Assembly: GCA_963575745.1 (NCBI GenBank)
Contig: CAUYUJ010013891.1
Span: 307,000-370,999, forward strand
DNA: 64,000 nt
Source: Prorocentrum cordatum
Lineage: Eukaryota; Sar; Dinophyceae; Prorocentrales; Prorocentraceae
Direction of reading: 5' to 3'
Below are positions 1 to 10,279 of this stretch, in pieces. Every line of letters begins with the position of its first letter. The first letter of the stretch is position 1. Made by a program: the position numbers and the translations under genes. The notes beneath the pieces are model-generated. The model searched no databases and had not been told where the DNA came from. It saw only the letters and a list, made by a program, of their open reading frames with translations.

Positions 1-179
1 TCCCACCTTCTGCGTCCGCTTAGAGTTGGACGCTTTTCAAGGACTACACTACAGGAGTTGCCAGTGCTAAAAAAACAGAGTTGCCGGTGCAGGTGGGCAG
101 CTCCCCGGCTACCTTGTGCCAGCGGCAGGATGTTACAGTAGGTGGTGTATGTGAATGGCACGCAAGAGTGTAGGTACAA

Positions 180-960
180 ATCAATGCATGTATGTGTGTG
201 GTATGTGCATGTATGTAGGCATGTGTGTATGTATGTAAAAGTATGTATGTCTGCAACGCATGTGTGTATGAATGGAGGGGGATGACGGGCGGGAGGGATA
301 TACATATGAACGTCGGTATGTGTGTATGTCTGTACGCATTTATGTACACATGCATGTATGTGTGTATGTATTTACGCATGTACGTAAGTACGTTTGTACA
401 CATGCACGTACGTATGCATGTGTGCATGTATGCATGTATCTATATTTACATATATGCATGTCTGCATGCATGCATGCATGTATGCATGTATGTGTGTAGG
501 CAGGCCGGTCGCCAGGCATATCTGTAGGTATGTAGGTATGTGTATGTGTTGGGGTGCATGCCAATACGCGTCTATGTAGGTAGGTAGAGAGGTAGGTACG
601 CAGGCAGGCAGGCAGGCGGGCAGGCAGTTATGCATGTATGTATGTTTGTATGCATGTAGGTAGGTAGGAAGGTCGACAGGTATGTATGTATGCATGCATG
701 CAAGCAGGCAGGTAGGTAGTTCGGTATGCATGCATGCATGCATGGTGCATGCGTGCATTCATGCATGCATGTGTGTATGGCCGTGTGTTTATATATGGGT
801 ATCCATATCGGGATACGTGTGTATACATGTTTATGTATGTGTGTACGAATGTATGTATGTATGTATGTATGTATGTATGTATGTATGTATGTATGTATGT
901 ATGTATGTATGTTTGTATGTATGTATGTATGTATGTATGTATGTATGTATGTGTGTATAT
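180..960. repeat. ATGT/ATGC tetranucleotide microsatellite region
   Basis: Most of this stretch is made of imperfect TGTA/TGCA tetranucleotides. From about 849 to 950 it is a nearly pure (ATGT)n run, and it ends in a short (TA)n run at about 957-971. The long open frames across it on both strands are by-products of the 4-bp repeat and have Tyr-Val-Cys-Met or His-Thr-Tyr-Ile periodicity. Confidence 0.9.
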
Positions 961-971
961 ATATATATATG

Positions 972-1384
972 TTGCGCGACCTCGAGGTTGCGCTGCGGCC
1001 AGCTGGATGCCGTGTCTGGATCAGGTGCGGATCACTTTGCTCTCTTGGGGTCGCCCTGAGGGCGCGCATTGTCTGGTTGTTTGGTGCTTTCAGGCAATCT
1101 TGGAAACGCGCTGGGGTCGAGGAGCCGCCTGGCCATCGCTGTGGGTCGCCCAGAGGGTTTGCGTGCGCGCTTCCACATAGGCATTGCAAAACGGTGTGAT
1201 CATCACATTCAGCGAGATGACCCAGCAGAGCCCAGTTCTGGAAAGGAACCGCCCAATGTCCGTTGGACGTGTTTGGCAAATATTGTTCTGTGGTCATCAA
1301 GCTTGAGGTAGCCTCAATGCGAGAATTCACCATCCATTAGTGCAACTGTCCATTTTTGTTCAAGCGTCGTTTCTTTCGATTCGT
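972..1384. other. Non-repetitive stretch without a recognisable gene
   Basis: This is mixed-composition sequence between a microsatellite and a minisatellite module. Short open frames exist on both strands, but none shows a domain that I recognise. I see no RNA gene. Confidence 0.4.
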
Positions 1385-1868
1385 TGAGGTCTCAAGCGGG
1401 AGCCACATTTTTAACAGGTACAGTCCTCCATCTTCGGACCTGCTTCAAGCTTTTATGGAGAATGTGCGGGGCGCTAAGTCACGAGCCCCATTTTGAGAAA
1501 CGTAGCCGCTCTACATCCTTGTTGTTGATGCAGGGTTTTAGACGAACTGTATGGCGCTAGGGCCAGAGCCCTATTTGGCAGACGTACCGCCCTCCATCCA
1601 CGTACTTGTTGCAAGCTGTCAAGACGAATGGGCGCGGCGCCAAGGCGAGGCTACATTTTGAGAAGGAGCGCCCCTCCCTCATCATATTATTTTGGCAGCT
1701 TTCAGAGCGAATGTGCGCCATTTTGAAAAGGAACCGCCGCCAAACCTTGTAGCTGTTGACTCATACGTGGTGTGGAGGTCTCAGGCAAAGCGCCCAGTCC
1801 GCCCCACCGATACGTCTGGTGGTGCGACAGGGACCAGTCATGTATAAGGAAGGGACGGAGGGGAGGCG
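1385..1868 (+). repeat. R1 composite minisatellite module, copy 1
   Basis: Degenerate units of about 70-80 bp each carry a core resembling GCGCGGCGCTAAGGCGAG, then CCACATTTTGAAAA, then an A/C-rich 'ccgccctca' stretch. After the units comes a segment with GCGCCCAGTCCGCCC and GTGCGACAGGGA, then a purine-rich GGA run. The same order of parts is seen at 7595-8190 and, inverted, at 15840-16480. The units in this copy are the most diverged of the three. Confidence 0.7.
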
Positions 1869-3170
1869 GTGGAGAAGGTGAACGAGGAGAAGGAGGAGCA
1901 GCGGTGGAAGCAAAAGCATCGGCATCGAGATGCCGCTGGTAACGACATTCGCGTGTTCGCCAGCGACTTGCCCTTCCCAGCGCCAGCACCACAATCGCTG
2001 TCAAGGACTCGCTTTGGTGCACACGTTACTTTCCCGTCCTCATCGTTTTCCTGCTCTTGCCCCTCACTTTCCAGGGTCGATTTCGATCCGATCGATCCGT
2101 TTCGATATCGATTCTGGTCGGCCCGATCCGATTCATGACGATATTACGGCGAACTGAGCAGCCGATCCGATTCGATTTCGACTCCTTGCCGGTCGGCCCG
2201 ATCCGATTTACATTTTGATTATATCCGATCTCCCGAATACCAGAAGGTGGTGTAAGCAGAAACTCTCGGAGGTCTGCGCGGATTTCTAGGATCGACGCTG
2301 GACACCCCTCCTGGGCGCGCGGAGCGTGCCGGGGGCGGCGCGGGCAATGGGTTCAGCGTGTATTCAAGAGATCCGCGCTGAGCTCCGGTAGTTTATGTTT
2401 TCGCAGTTTGTCGCTCAAATGTTCCATTCCGATCTTCGATTTTATGATCTTCCAACGCATTTTAGTTTTGATTGCCAGGAAGAAATTCGAGCACCAAGAC
2501 AGTACCGAACATGCATGGCTTTCACGTGTTGGGCCCTGGGAGGCGATACTCGTTCGACATTGCGCTAGCGTGTCGGGCATACACCGTTTTGATAGTTTTC
2601 AAGGTGCTCCAAAGTAGTTCAGGGATGTGGCCCTTACGAAGGAGAACAAGATAATGCTGACAGATCCTTGTTCGTTCTCTCCCCGCTCCCACTGCTCTCG
2701 CCCGCGCTCTCGCTCTCCGCTCTCCGCTCCCGCTCCTGCTGCCACTCGCTCTCATCCGTCCCTCTCCCCACGCCCCTCTTCAGTGCCCTCTCCGAATGTG
2801 CCGCGCTGTGTCCTCGGGAGGCGCGGACACCACTCCACATTTCGTAATCAAAGGAAGGGGTTCACAACCCTCCCAGCTGCGCAGTTTTAGATCCACCCCA
2901 GACCAGCCCCCCTTTTGTGGTTCGATCTGGAGTAAGCATGTGGAGCAGCCACGCTGGCTGCTCTCCTCGAGCGGAGGGGTAGGATTCTCATTCCACCCCT
3001 CTGCGGTCTTCATTCTCTTGGCCGCAGCTATCGATTCGATTGCTGCTGCGCCACTCGCTCGCTCGCTCCCCCTCGCCTCCAGGATTGCACACTGTGAACG
3101 CTGCTCTCCTCTTTCCTTTGTCCAGGAGATATGCGGCCCTCTCCGCGCGCTGTTTTTGCACAGGATTGCA
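1869..3170. other. Gene-free interval with short GATCC-rich tandem repeat
   Basis: No domain-bearing frame is visible. From about 2075 to 2235 a phrase resembling GGTCGGCCCGATCCGATT recurs with GATC/CGAT-rich filler. The rest is mixed and CT-rich. The open frames here are short, of low complexity or unassignable. Confidence 0.4.
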
Positions 3171-3174
3171 AGCA

Positions 3175-3690
3175 TTGCTTCTTGTTGTCTAATGCTTTGT
3201 TTTGCAATCCTGCTCCCGCTGCTGCGTGGGCCTCGTTTTCGGATCGGCGCTTTTTTCCCTTCATTCAGAGTGGCGCTTCCGCCCTAGCGCAGGCCATCTG
3301 TTTGGCTCTGAGTCCTTCGTTGTCGTTGTCGCCCCTTCATTTTCCCTCCGCCTTCCCCCGGTCTTCTCGCTCCCCCCGTTCCTTCCATCCCAGCTCCTGC
3401 TGCTGCTGCTGCCGCAGTTCGTCCTCATTCCCCCCCTTCCTCCTCCTCCTCCTCCTCCTCCTCCTCCTCCTCCTCCTCCTCCTCCTCCTCCTCCTGGTCA
3501 TCCTCCTGCTCATTCTCCTGCTCATCCGCCACCTCCTCCTCCAATGTACGCAGCTTTGTCTCGATTGCGCATAAGACGATGGGGTCCTCTTGGGAGTTCC
3601 AGGTTCTCGATGACACGCGTCGGCGAACAGAAACAGAAACAGCGCAATGGGGAGGGATGGGTGGGAGGGGTAGGATGTCATGGCGCGAGC
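3175..3690 (+). repeat. R2 interspersed repeat, copy 1 (contains CCT run)
   Basis: This is the first of three direct copies of a module. It begins around 'tggcgct..gccc.agcgc.ggccat' and 'tctgagtccttcgttgtcgttgtcgcccc'. It then has a variable pyrimidine tract, here a pure (CCT)n from about 3438 to 3495. It ends with 'tccaatgtacgcagctttgtc', 'gcgcataagacgatggggtcc' and a GACACGCGTCGGCG segment followed by a GGGATGG-rich run. Proline-rich and leucine-rich open frames here are read from the CCT tract. Confidence 0.75.
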
Positions 3691-3944
3691 GCGCCTAGCC
3701 TGCCTCTTACCTCTCCCTTCCTCCGTTCCCTCCCTCTTGCTCCTTCCCCCGTTCCCTCGTGCCCCTCTCCCCTTCCACCCTGTTCAACGGCTCGACAATC
3801 ACACAGTAAGTACGAGTGTTGGTCTCCTCTCTCCCCTGACTACGTCCTGGAAGTGCCCCGCTCTCTCTGTGTATAGTTTCGCATCAGACATTTCAGCGGC
3901 TGGTTTTTGATATGGCTTCCCCTCGGAGCGTTTTCGATGTTTCA

Positions 3945-4385
3945 AAACCGGTGCACCCGCTGCATCGTTGTCCTCATTCTAGGACTGGCGCTTTGCTCTC
4001 GTCGTTCAGAATGGCGCTCTTGCCCAAGCGCGGGCTACGTTTCTGCATCCGAGTGCTTCATCGTCGTTGTCGCCCCCTTCCTTTCTCCCCCCCGCCCTCT
4101 CCAGTCTTCCCGCTCCTCCCGCTCCTTCTGCTCCTGCTGCCGCTGTTCTCCGTCGTCCTCCCTCCTCCTTCCTCCCCCTCCTGCTCCTCCTGCTCCTCCT
4201 GCTCCTCCTCCTCCTCCTCCGCCTCCTACCCCTCCTCCGCCTCCAATGTACACAGCCTCTTTTTTCTGACTGCGCATAATGCGATGGGGTCGTTTGGGGG
4301 ATTACAGGTCAGCTATGACACCTGCCGGCGGATAGAGGAAACATCAGCGCAATGGGACGGGATAACAGGGATAACAGCCATGGAA
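3945..4385 (+). repeat. R2 interspersed repeat, copy 2
   Basis: The same module order as the copy at 3175-3690 is visible: 'ggactggcgctttgctc', 'catcgtcgttgtcgccccc', a CT-rich tract with CTCCTG and CTCCTC runs, 'ccaatgtacacagc', 'gactgcgcataatgcgatggggtc', then 'gacacctgccggcgga'. The pyrimidine tract has a different length and composition from copy 1. Confidence 0.75.
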
Positions 4386-4954
4386 GTGCCACTAAGTCGC
4401 CCGACAGCACTCCGACGTTAAAGGACACGCTCAAGATGCAGCCACAACGCTCACCATACAGACCAACTCACAACACACACTCAAACGAGTTTACAGGGCG
4501 TCTCCAGTCCTTGGATGCCAGCCAGCCAGCAGACGCTCCAGGGCCACCTTGGGCCCATATTCGAGCCGCTCCCGACAACGACTCTTGAGGAGAGGCCCCA
4601 GTCTCTGCGAGAAGTAAGCCCCGCAATTGAAGCAACACATGAAAGGCCCAGTCGAGCCCATACGGTGCCCCAGGGCGGCGAAGCCTTCACCCGAGCACGA
4701 CGCAGAGGCCGACCCCTCGAGGTTGCTCACGGCCCCAGGACCATTCGACGGTCCCGAACCACCATCAGCAGCAGCCCCCGCCGCAAGCGCCAACTGGACG
4801 GCCTCTGGTCTCGCAATCGGGGAGGCGCCAGCAAACCGTCCGAGCGCTCCTAGCTTGAGATGAATGCTACTTTCCGCTCTACCCAGATCTTTTCCGAGCG
4901 GGGCCCGTTTTCTCCCGCATGCTGTGTTTTGTTCAGCGTGTTGGATATCAAAAG
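4386..4954. other. Spacer between R2 copies, no recognisable gene
   Basis: This is mixed sequence of moderate GC. An antisense frame runs through 4491-5294, but its amino-acid composition is biased and I recognise no domain, so I do not call it a gene. Confidence 0.35.
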
Positions 4955-5410
4955 GTGCGATCGAAACTGGTTGTCCTCGATCAGAACGCCTTTGGCGCTT
5001 GAGAGTGGTGCCTCCGCTGCAGCGCTGGCTTCGTTTTAGTGCCCTCGTCCCAGCGCGGGCCACATTTCTGGTTCTGAGCCCTTCATCGTCGTTGTCGCTC
5101 CGCTTTTTTCCCCCTCCTCCGCCTTTCACGAGTCCTGCTGCTCCTCCAGCTCCTGCTTCTGTTCTTGCTGCTGCTGTTTCTTCTCGTCCTCTCCCTTTCT
5201 CATCCTCAACCTCTTCCTCCAGATAAGCCTCTAGCTCATCCGCCACCGCTCCCTCCTCCGCTTCACACTCCCCTTTTATGACTGCGCGTAGCACGATGGA
5301 GTCCTTGTGAAGGCGCTATGACACCCGTCGGCGGATGGAGGAAGATCAGCGCGACGGCAAGGGATGTATGGAAGGGATAGGATGTCAGATATGGCGCGAG
5401 TGTATCTGGC
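4955..5410 (+). repeat. R2 interspersed repeat, copy 3
   Basis: This is the third direct copy. Landmarks are 'cagcgcgggccacatttctggttctgagcccttcatcgtcgttgtcgct', shortened here, a CT-rich tract, 'gactgcgcgtagcacgatggagtcc' and 'gacacccgtcggcgga', then a GGGATAGGATGTC segment that is also present after copy 1. The three copies lie within 2.3 kb. Confidence 0.75.
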
Positions 5411-6420
5411 CTCTGTCTCTTTCCCCTCTCCCTTCCGCCTTCCTCCTTCCTCCCTTTCCCTTTCCAATTTCCCCCTTCCTTTTTCGTCCGTTTCTCGTTT
5501 CCCCTCCCTCCTTCTCCGCCCTACTTCTCAATTTCCCCATCCCCCTCTTGTGCCGCCCCCTGTCTTTGCTCCACTTTCTCTGTTCACTCTCGTCCAGGGG
5601 GAGGGGGGAGTCCGAGGAGGAATCGCCGAGGGCGAAAGGGAGAGGGAAGAGGAGAAGGGGAAGAGAACCTTTCTGTTATCTGGAAGATGGTGGTGACGGT
5701 GGAGGAGGAGGAGGAGGAGGAGGAGGAATGCCCCATGTGAAAAGGCTCTTCTGTTCCTGGCCTTTTTTCCTCGCATCCCCTCCCAATGGCCGCCTACTTG
5801 TAAAGGGTAGTAACACTCGGCACGCTCCGCTCCTTGTGATGCATGCGCCTCTGGCGCGGCAGCAGCCTGCTCACATGCCAGGAGTGCTGCTGCTTCTGCT
5901 CTGCTCATCGCTCCATGGTCTTCTCGCTTCCCTCTCTCCATTTCGGCACCGAAGCTCCTGCCGCAGACCGAACCGAGCCGACGAGAAGGGCGCTCACGAA
6001 GACGCCCCCTCCCCCCCCCGAAGCACGCTGGTGACCGCCGTCGCCGCGAGCGCCGGGGCCGCCAGCGCGGGCGGCGCCGCGCTGTGCGGGGTCCTCGGGT
6101 GGGCCACGGCGGCCGCCTGGGTGCCACAGACCCTCGCGACCGTCAGCTCGGGCGGCAAGGTGCTCCTCCTCGCCCTCGTCACTCCTCCTCGTCTCTCCCT
6201 CCCGCTCGTCCTGCTTTCTCTCCCTCCCTCTCTCCCAATCTCTCTCTCTCTCTCTCTTTATCCTCTCTCTCTCTCTCTTGTTTGTTCTCTCTCTCTCTCT
6301 CTCCCTAGCGCCCTCTCCCTCTCCCTCTCCCTCTCCCTCTCCCTCGCCCGCAAGTGTCGACATGGCCTCCCAAGGCTCTTGCATCCTTCCGCGCATCCTT
6401 ATTATACGGGTTCACACTAT
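5411..6420. other. CT-rich tract with a short GC-rich insert; no supported gene
   Basis: This begins as C/T-rich simple sequence. It includes a GGA run at about 5700-5726 and alternating (CT)n/(CCCTCT)n at about 6225-6350. Between about 5990 and 6170 is a GC-rich stretch without simple repeat. One frame there gives an Ala/Gly/Leu-rich, membrane-segment-like peptide. It could be an exon relic, but it has no recognisable domain and merges into simple repeat on both sides. Confidence 0.35.
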
Positions 6421-7245
6421 ATCCCTTTCCTTCTCCCTCTCCCTCTCCCTCCCCCGCATCCTCCCTCTCCCCATCCCACTCCCTCTCCCCTCCTCCCCAT
6501 CCGTCCCCTCCCCCCCTTCACTCCCTCCCTTCCTCCCTCCACTTCCCCTCCCTCCCTCCCTTATGCTCCTTGTCATGCTCCTCCTCGTCCTCCTCTGCCT
6601 CCTCCTCCTCCTCCTCCTCCTCCTCCTCGTCGTCGTCGTCGTCCTCTTCTCCTCGTCGTCCTCCTCTTCCTCCTCGTCCTCCTCATCCTCCTCCTCTCTC
6701 CTCTTCATCCTCCTTCTCCTCCTCATTGCTTTATGCTCTTCCTTTTCGTCGTCCTCCCCCTCCTCCTCGCTCTTCTCTGATCGACGTGGTCGTCGTCGTC
6801 GTCCTCCTCCTCCTCCTCCTCCTCCTCCTCCTCCTCCTTCTCCTCCACTTCATCATCCTTCCCCTCCCCGCGCGCGATCTCGCGGGCGTGTGGGGGGAGG
6901 GATAAGGATAAGTGATGATGAAGCATTGCAGAGCAGATCTTTACCGAGGAGGTTGAGGAGGAGGAGGAGGAGGGAGGAGGAGGAGGAGGAGGAGGAGGAG
7001 GACGAGGAGGGGAGGCTGAGGAGGAGCAGGAGGTCGTAGGAGGAGGAGGAGAAGGAGGAGGAGGAGGAGAAGGAGCAGGAGGAGGAGGAGGGGCATGAGT
7101 TCGAGGGTGGATGAGGAGGAGGAAGCGGAGGAAGAAGAGGATGAGGAGGAGGAGGACGAGGAGGAGGAGGAAGCGATGGAGGGCGAGGAGGAGGAGGAGG
7201 AGGAGCAGGAGGAGGAGGAGGAGGAGGAGTTGCAGAAGGGAGGGG
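6421..7245. repeat. Pyrimidine tract followed by purine tract (CCT)n ... (GGA)n
   Basis: From about 6430 to 6860 the plus strand is almost all C and T, with CCT, CTC and CGT runs. From about 6940 to 7243 it is almost all G and A. The two halves are separated by about 80 bp of mixed sequence. This creates a large imperfect inverted repeat and long polypurine-polypyrimidine duplexes. Confidence 0.85.
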
Positions 7246-7594
7246 AGGATTAGCACCAGTGTAAACCCAAGAGTCACCGACGATGCTGAGACAACCCCTC
7301 CCTTCTAGTTACCTCTTCATTGGCCTCTACAACGGTTCATTACCACTGAGGGAGTTGCCTCCTTGGGAGGCAGTCGCTTGAAGACCCTTAAGCATACCAA
7401 CGCATGGTTCTCTGGATTCCGACGCCACGGATCAACCTTATTGTTGCGGACGATTCTGAATCACGCCAGAATGCAATTCTTGGGACATCGTAACCGCGGA
7501 ATGACGTAAGTGTTGCACCCTAGCGATCTTGAGTTCTTCCAGCACGCCAGTTCTGGTACGTCGATCATGGGACCCCGCGAAATTCTGGCACGAC
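7246..7594. other. Mixed sequence, no gene seen
   Basis: No domain-bearing frame, RNA gene or repeat unit is evident, apart from lead-in to the R1 module that follows. Confidence 0.4.
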
Positions 7595-8195
7595 AAGATC
7601 GAATGTGCGCGGCGGTAAGGCGAGAGCCACATTTTGAAACGAAACCGCCTTCAATACGTGAAATTCTTGCAGGCAGCAAAGACACATGTGCGCGGCGTTG
7701 AGACGATAGCTACATAGTGACAGCGACCCGCCCCCTATGTATGATAACCTTGCAACTTTTCAAACGATCGCGGCGCTAAGGCAAGAACCACATTTTGAAA
7801 ACGACCCTCCCGCAACCCGTGAACATCTTGCATTTGTTTAAACGAATGTGCGCGGCGCTAAGGCGAGCGCCATATTTTGAAACCGACCCGCCCTCAAGTT
7901 GTGAATATGATTCAGCGTCTAAGCTTCAGGGTAGTGCACGGTGAGGGAGACTCAGGCGAAACGCCCGACCCGCCCTAACAATTGGTCTCGGGGTGCGACA
8001 GGGAGAAGTTATGCATAAGGAAAACGGATGGAGGAGGAGGAGGAGGAGGAGGAGGATGAGGAGGAGGAGGAAGATGAGGAGGAGGAGGAACAGGAGGAGG
8101 AGCATGAGGAGGTGGAGGAGGAGGAGGAGGAGGAGAAGGATGAGCAGAAGGAGGAGGACGAGGAGCAGGAGGAGAAGAAGAAATCTATGATTTCT
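7595..8195 (+). repeat. R1 composite minisatellite module, copy 2, with GGA tract
   Basis: Four clear units of about 70-80 bp at about 7600-7900 each have 'atgtgcgcggcg.taaggcgagagccacattttgaaa'. They are followed by 'gcgaaacgcccgacccgcccta', 'ggtgcgacagggagaagttatgcataagg' (parts cited separately) and a (GGA)n run from about 8028 to 8185. The purine run yields an artificial Glu-rich frame on plus and an Arg/Ser-rich frame on minus. Confidence 0.8.
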
Positions 8196-8630
8196 CTAGC
8201 GCGTTCCTCCTCCTTCCGCTCCCCCCTCCTTCTCATCTTTCGCCTTGTTCTCCAGAGGGCCCCCCTCCTCCGCCTCGTCCTCCCCGTCCTCCGGGTGGCG
8301 TCATGTAGTGGCCCATGTGAACGGTTCGATATTCTGCTGCCTCCGAAGGCGGAGACCTGCGGAACTTCGCAGAATCCTGGGGCCCACTTGACCAAGCGCG
8401 AGAATGGAACCTTGTCCAGATCGAGCGAGTCGCCTTGCCAGGCCACTGAGCTGCAGCACGTGAGTTCAACATTAGAAAGGGCCTCTTGCTCACCAAGCGC
8501 CAAGGGGACCAGGCCACATAGAGCCGCACCGTGCGGCGACATATTGTGTTTTGTTCCTTCTCACCTTCCTGGGTTGCCCCGCTAATTCCAACCTCTTTGC
8601 CTTTTGATTAGCAGCGTGAATTCGTCCTTT
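8196..8630. other. Mixed sequence between R1 and a CCT run; no gene seen
   Basis: Open frames of 90-180 codons cross this interval but extend into the neighbouring simple repeats. None has a recognisable domain. Confidence 0.35.
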
Positions 8631-8696
8631 GCCTCCTCCTCCTCCTCCTCCGCCTCCTCCTCCTCCTCCGCCTCCGCCTCCTCCTCCTCCTCCTCC
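8631..8696. repeat. (CCT/CCG)n microsatellite at LINE 5' junction
   Basis: An almost pure CCT/CCG triplet run ends exactly where the spliced-leader sequence starts. A CCT run also follows the LINE 3' end at about 15153-15171. The simplest reading is that the LINE inserted into a CCT array, so any target duplication is hidden in the repeat. Confidence 0.8.
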
Positions 8697-8718
8697 TCCG
8701 TAGCCGTTTTGGCTCAAG
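8697..8718 (+). other. Dinoflagellate spliced-leader (DinoSL) relic
   Basis: This 22-nt string matches the conserved dinoflagellate spliced leader (consensus starting DCCGTAGCCATTTTGG and ending CTCAAG) at every position but one. The A of CCATTTT is G here, giving TCCGTAGCCGTTTTGG then CTCAAG. It follows a CCT run and is the first non-repeat sequence before the LINE reading frame. It suggests that the LINE RNA was trans-spliced before being reverse transcribed. It is a single copy with no downstream donor (AAG is followed by AC, not GT), so it is not an SL RNA gene. Confidence 0.85.
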
Positions 8719-9845
8719 ACTTATGCTTTGGCGGGCTGAGCCCGCATTGGCAAAAACGGATACCGCTAGTCCGCGGCAGCTTCTTGTGTGTACGGAGGTC
8801 CCTCGGTCGAGGGGTTCGCGAGCCTCCAACCCGACGCCCCAGCCGACGCCATGGCCCCTCCGCCTGAGAAGCAGGATTGGCTTTGTCGCTTTTGTGTGCA
8901 GCGCTCTGGTGAACCTTGGGTCAATCCAGGATACAAGATGTACTGTGCTGGGCGGGTCAAAGTCGGATGTGGAGGGATGCACAAGGGAGCGTGTTTCCTT
9001 CGCAATGTGGAGCCCAAGGTCCCGTCGGTACGCAAGCCCAAGCCCGAGCGTTCCCCTCCATGGGCGACGGCATCGGACACGGCCAAGTTGCTCGCTCGGT
9101 TGCAGGCGGAGGTCGCCGAGCAGAGCAAGTCGGAGGATGACGAGGACGCTAAGATTATGTTGCAGGTGGCGGCTCAAGAGAGCATCCATGCGGCTTGTGT
9201 CGGCGTGTGGCTGCCGATGCGCTGGCGGCCAAGGGCGCGCTGCTGGAGAAGCGGCGTTCCAAGCAGCCGCTGTGTGCGCAGATTCGGCAGTTGTCCACGA
9301 AGCTGCAGAATGAGACGTCTAAGTTGCAGAAGTTGGAGAAGGTTGCGTCTGCAAAGGCGGCTGAGCTCTCGCAATTGCAGAAGGATGCGGCAGAAGCTGA
9401 GTCCAAAGCAGCAGCCCAGAGGGTGGTCATCGTGGAGCTCGAGGGCCAGCTGCAACAGTTGGGCAACTTTGCTCCGCAGCCTCCTGATGGTGCTAAGCCT
9501 GCTGCTGGCGGGCAGATCGACACGTCGGTGCTGGACGCGTTGCTGGCGGCGGCTGGCGTCCACGGAGAGTTGCTCGTCGCGGTCAAGGCCAACCCGCTGG
9601 TGGACAAGCTGGTGGTACCTGTTCAGGCGTCTGATGGGGGCGGGGGGTCCACTGGTTCTGATGGCGAGCCGTCCCAGAAGAGGCCGAAGCTCACGGAGCC
9701 TGACTTTGACGGGATGGAAGAGGACATGTTGCGGGAAGGTCTCTCGGCAGTCGGCTTCGTCGGAGAGCTACCGTCAGAGGTTGAAGAGTTGCGGGCGATG
9801 GCCAAGAAAGCCTTCAGTGGTGCGACGGCCTGGAGCCCGTATTAA
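8719..9845 (+). pseudogene. LINE ORF1-like protein: cysteine zinc segment plus coiled coil (frameshifted)
   Basis: The likely start is the ATG at 8850 (peptide MAPPPEKQDWLCRFC), shortly after the SL relic and a ~130-nt leader. The open frame extends upstream to 8788. The N-terminal ~55 residues contain spaced cysteines (CRFC, then C, C, C), consistent with zinc binding. Around 9150-9195 the coding signal moves to another frame. There it gives about 100 residues of Lys/Glu/Ala/Leu-rich heptad-like coiled coil with 'KLQNETSKLQKLEK', then an acidic, Gly-rich tail, and stops at 9843. The role inferred from position is RNA/ribonucleoprotein binding. I recognise no RRM or CCHC knuckle. Whether ORF1 and ORF2 were one protein cannot be settled, because the frame at 9850-10280 is unclear. 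Confidence 0.6.
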
Positions 9846-10279
9846 TGGCTGGATAATCATGCTTGTGCTACGATGTTTAATGTCGGTCGCCATGATGATG
9901 TCTGGTACTTTCTCAGGTTCTTCTCTGCCTACGACCTCGACCTCGGGGGGTTCAGCGTGCAGCGCTGGGAGTTCGGGGGCGACTGGTTCCTCGGCGTCGA
10001 GCGGTGCACTCACTGGGCCTGCTGCGCAGCAGGCTCAGCAGAGGTCGCCACACGTGCTACCTCCTCGTGGCGAGACATGGTCGACATGCGTCTCGTCTAC
10101 TTCGATTGCAGACGCCAGCGGCTGTATGCACTGCTCACCACCCTCGCCCTCTGTGGCATCGGGTGGCAGAGGGTACCAGCAGCCGCTGGCGATTCTCTCG
10201 TCCCTTGTGGAGCTCGTAGCAGTTTCGAAAAACGTGTCAGGACAGCCGCCTGCGCAACTTTTACATTCAGGTGTGCGTG

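Noticed and set aside
44-1059. Several 60-250-codon frames over the ATGT/ATGC microsatellite
   Set aside because: Peptides have strict short periodicity (Tyr-Val-Cys-Met, His-Thr-Tyr-Ile) on both strands, so they are products of the repeat.
4491-5294. Antisense ~267-codon frame
   Set aside because: Compositionally biased, overlaps repeat R2, and contains no recognisable domain.
5990-6170. Possible host exon encoding an Ala/Gly/Leu-rich membrane-like segment
   Set aside because: Too short, no splice sites or homology that I can name, and bounded by simple repeat on both sides; recorded only as unassigned sequence.
3202-7277. Pro-, Leu-, Arg-, Glu- and Ser-rich long frames over CCT/GGA tracts
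   Set aside because: Their length comes from triplet repeats without stop codons; no domain is present and the opposite strand is equally open.
8697-8718. An SL RNA gene
   Set aside because: The 22-nt leader is followed by AC and not a GT splice donor, and no SL RNA-like downstream region is seen.
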